Under the pieces are notes generated by a model. It saw only the letters and a program-made list of their open reading frames with translations. It did not search any database and had not been told where the DNA came from. From Candidatus Sumerlaeota bacterium (GTDB taxonomy: Bacteria; Sumerlaeota; T1SED10-198M), in assembly GCA_003554345.1 (NCBI GenBank), contig PWGE01000251.1, positions 1 to 5,465 on the forward strand: a stretch of 5,465 nucleotides of DNA. Direction: 5' to 3'. Position numbers and translations under genes: made by a program. Shown in pieces: positions 5,359-5,465 of this stretch (positions within the stretch are counted from its first letter, which is position 1; every line of letters begins with the position of its first letter).

Positions 5359-5369
5359 ACATGGGGGAG

Positions 5370-5446
5370 GGGCAGACCTGTGTGTCTGCCCGGTATTTAT
5401 CTCCCCGGATCATTCCATTCGTAGAAGCAGACCTGTGTGCCTGCCC
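5370..5446. repeat. Two copies of a 20-bp repeat, one a perfect hairpin
   Basis: GCAGACCTGTGTGTCTGCCC at 5372-5391 and GCAGACCTGTGTGCCTGCCC at 5427-5446 agree at 19 of 20 positions, 55 bp apart in direct orientation. The first copy, with two more G, forms a perfect 8-bp stem (GGGCAGAC 5370-5377, GTCTGCCC 5384-5391) around CTGTGT. In the second copy one change breaks the stem, but AGCAG (5426-5430) can pair with CTGCT (5446-5450) instead. This is a REP-like palindromic repeat pair; the array may continue beyond the window. Confidence 0.65.
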
Positions 5447-5465
5447 TGCTAAATGGTAAACCAGC

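Larger units (their letters stand above)
4978..5465. other. Gene-free, repeat- and structure-rich region
   Basis: No credible gene is present in these 488 bases: open frames at 5059-5292 and 5249-5452 run through repeats and hairpins, lack ribosome sites and resemble no family. A small hairpin (CATCC 5042-5046 with GGATG 5053-5057) follows the MscS gene but lacks a T run. The rest holds the elements listed separately: a CCGCC hairpin, 9-bp repeats, a 126-nt nested inverted repeat with a terminator, a palindrome and two 20-bp repeats. The density of symmetrical elements suggests an intergenic repeat cluster or the leader of a gene beyond the window. Confidence 0.6.

Noticed and set aside
5370-5446. 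CRISPR array
   Set aside because: Only two 20-bp repeats, each or one a near-perfect palindrome, with no third copy inside the window and no cas gene; REP-like repeats fit better.
5059-5452. Two plus-strand frames (5059-5292 and 5249-5452)
   Set aside because: They run through the repeats, the nested hairpin and the terminator; composition is rich in Cys, Ser and Gly with no recognisable protein feature.

Overview
The window is ordinary bacterial chromosome with five complete protein genes and four intergenic stretches. The organism is most likely an anaerobe, plausibly of the Clostridia (Bacillota). Supporting points are an oxygen-sensitive [4Fe-4S] L-serine dehydratase split into beta and alpha subunits, strong purine-rich Shine-Dalgarno sites (AGGAGG before the MscS gene, GGAGAGGAG before the response regulator) and a TTG start. 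Desulfobacterota or another anaerobic phylum cannot be excluded, because short intergenic repeats like those at both ends occur in several lineages. No rRNA, tRNA, CRISPR array, transposase or phage gene is visible.

Layout: positions 1-402 hold no convincing gene but carry a small array of 9-bp repeats. A minus-strand cluster runs from 2369 down to 403: sdaAB, sdaAA (4-bp overlap) and a single-domain response regulator (24-bp gap), very probably one operon. The 175-bp gap at 2370-2544 holds a putative terminator for the antiporter gene, a -10 box set against the sdaAB start codon, and most of a 12-bp inverted repeat pair. The minus-strand gene at 2545-3726 encodes a cation/proton antiporter of the CPA2 superfamily resembling the NHA (SLC9B) branch. 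The divergent 438-bp gap 3727-4164 holds its promoter and a long putative leader for an MscS-type mechanosensitive channel gene on the plus strand (4165-4977). The last 488 bases (4978-5465) are gene-free but full of structure: 9-bp repeats inverted relative to the left-end array, a 126-nt nested inverted repeat that competes with a local terminator hairpin, a 16-bp palindrome and two copies of a 20-bp repeat.

Functionally, SdaAB/SdaAA would convert L-serine to pyruvate and ammonia in the cytoplasm. The antiporter (Na+ or Li+ against H+) and the MscS channel (emergency solute release on hypo-osmotic shock) both belong to ion and osmotic homeostasis, but they are divergently transcribed and sequence alone does not show co-regulation. 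The receiver protein has no output domain, so its link to serine catabolism is only positional.

I do not see a clearly new multi-gene system. The most unusual items are the structured element at 5189-5327, the oppositely oriented 9-bp arrays near both ends, the probable leaderless start of sdaAB, and the receiver domain placed in the serine dehydratase operon.
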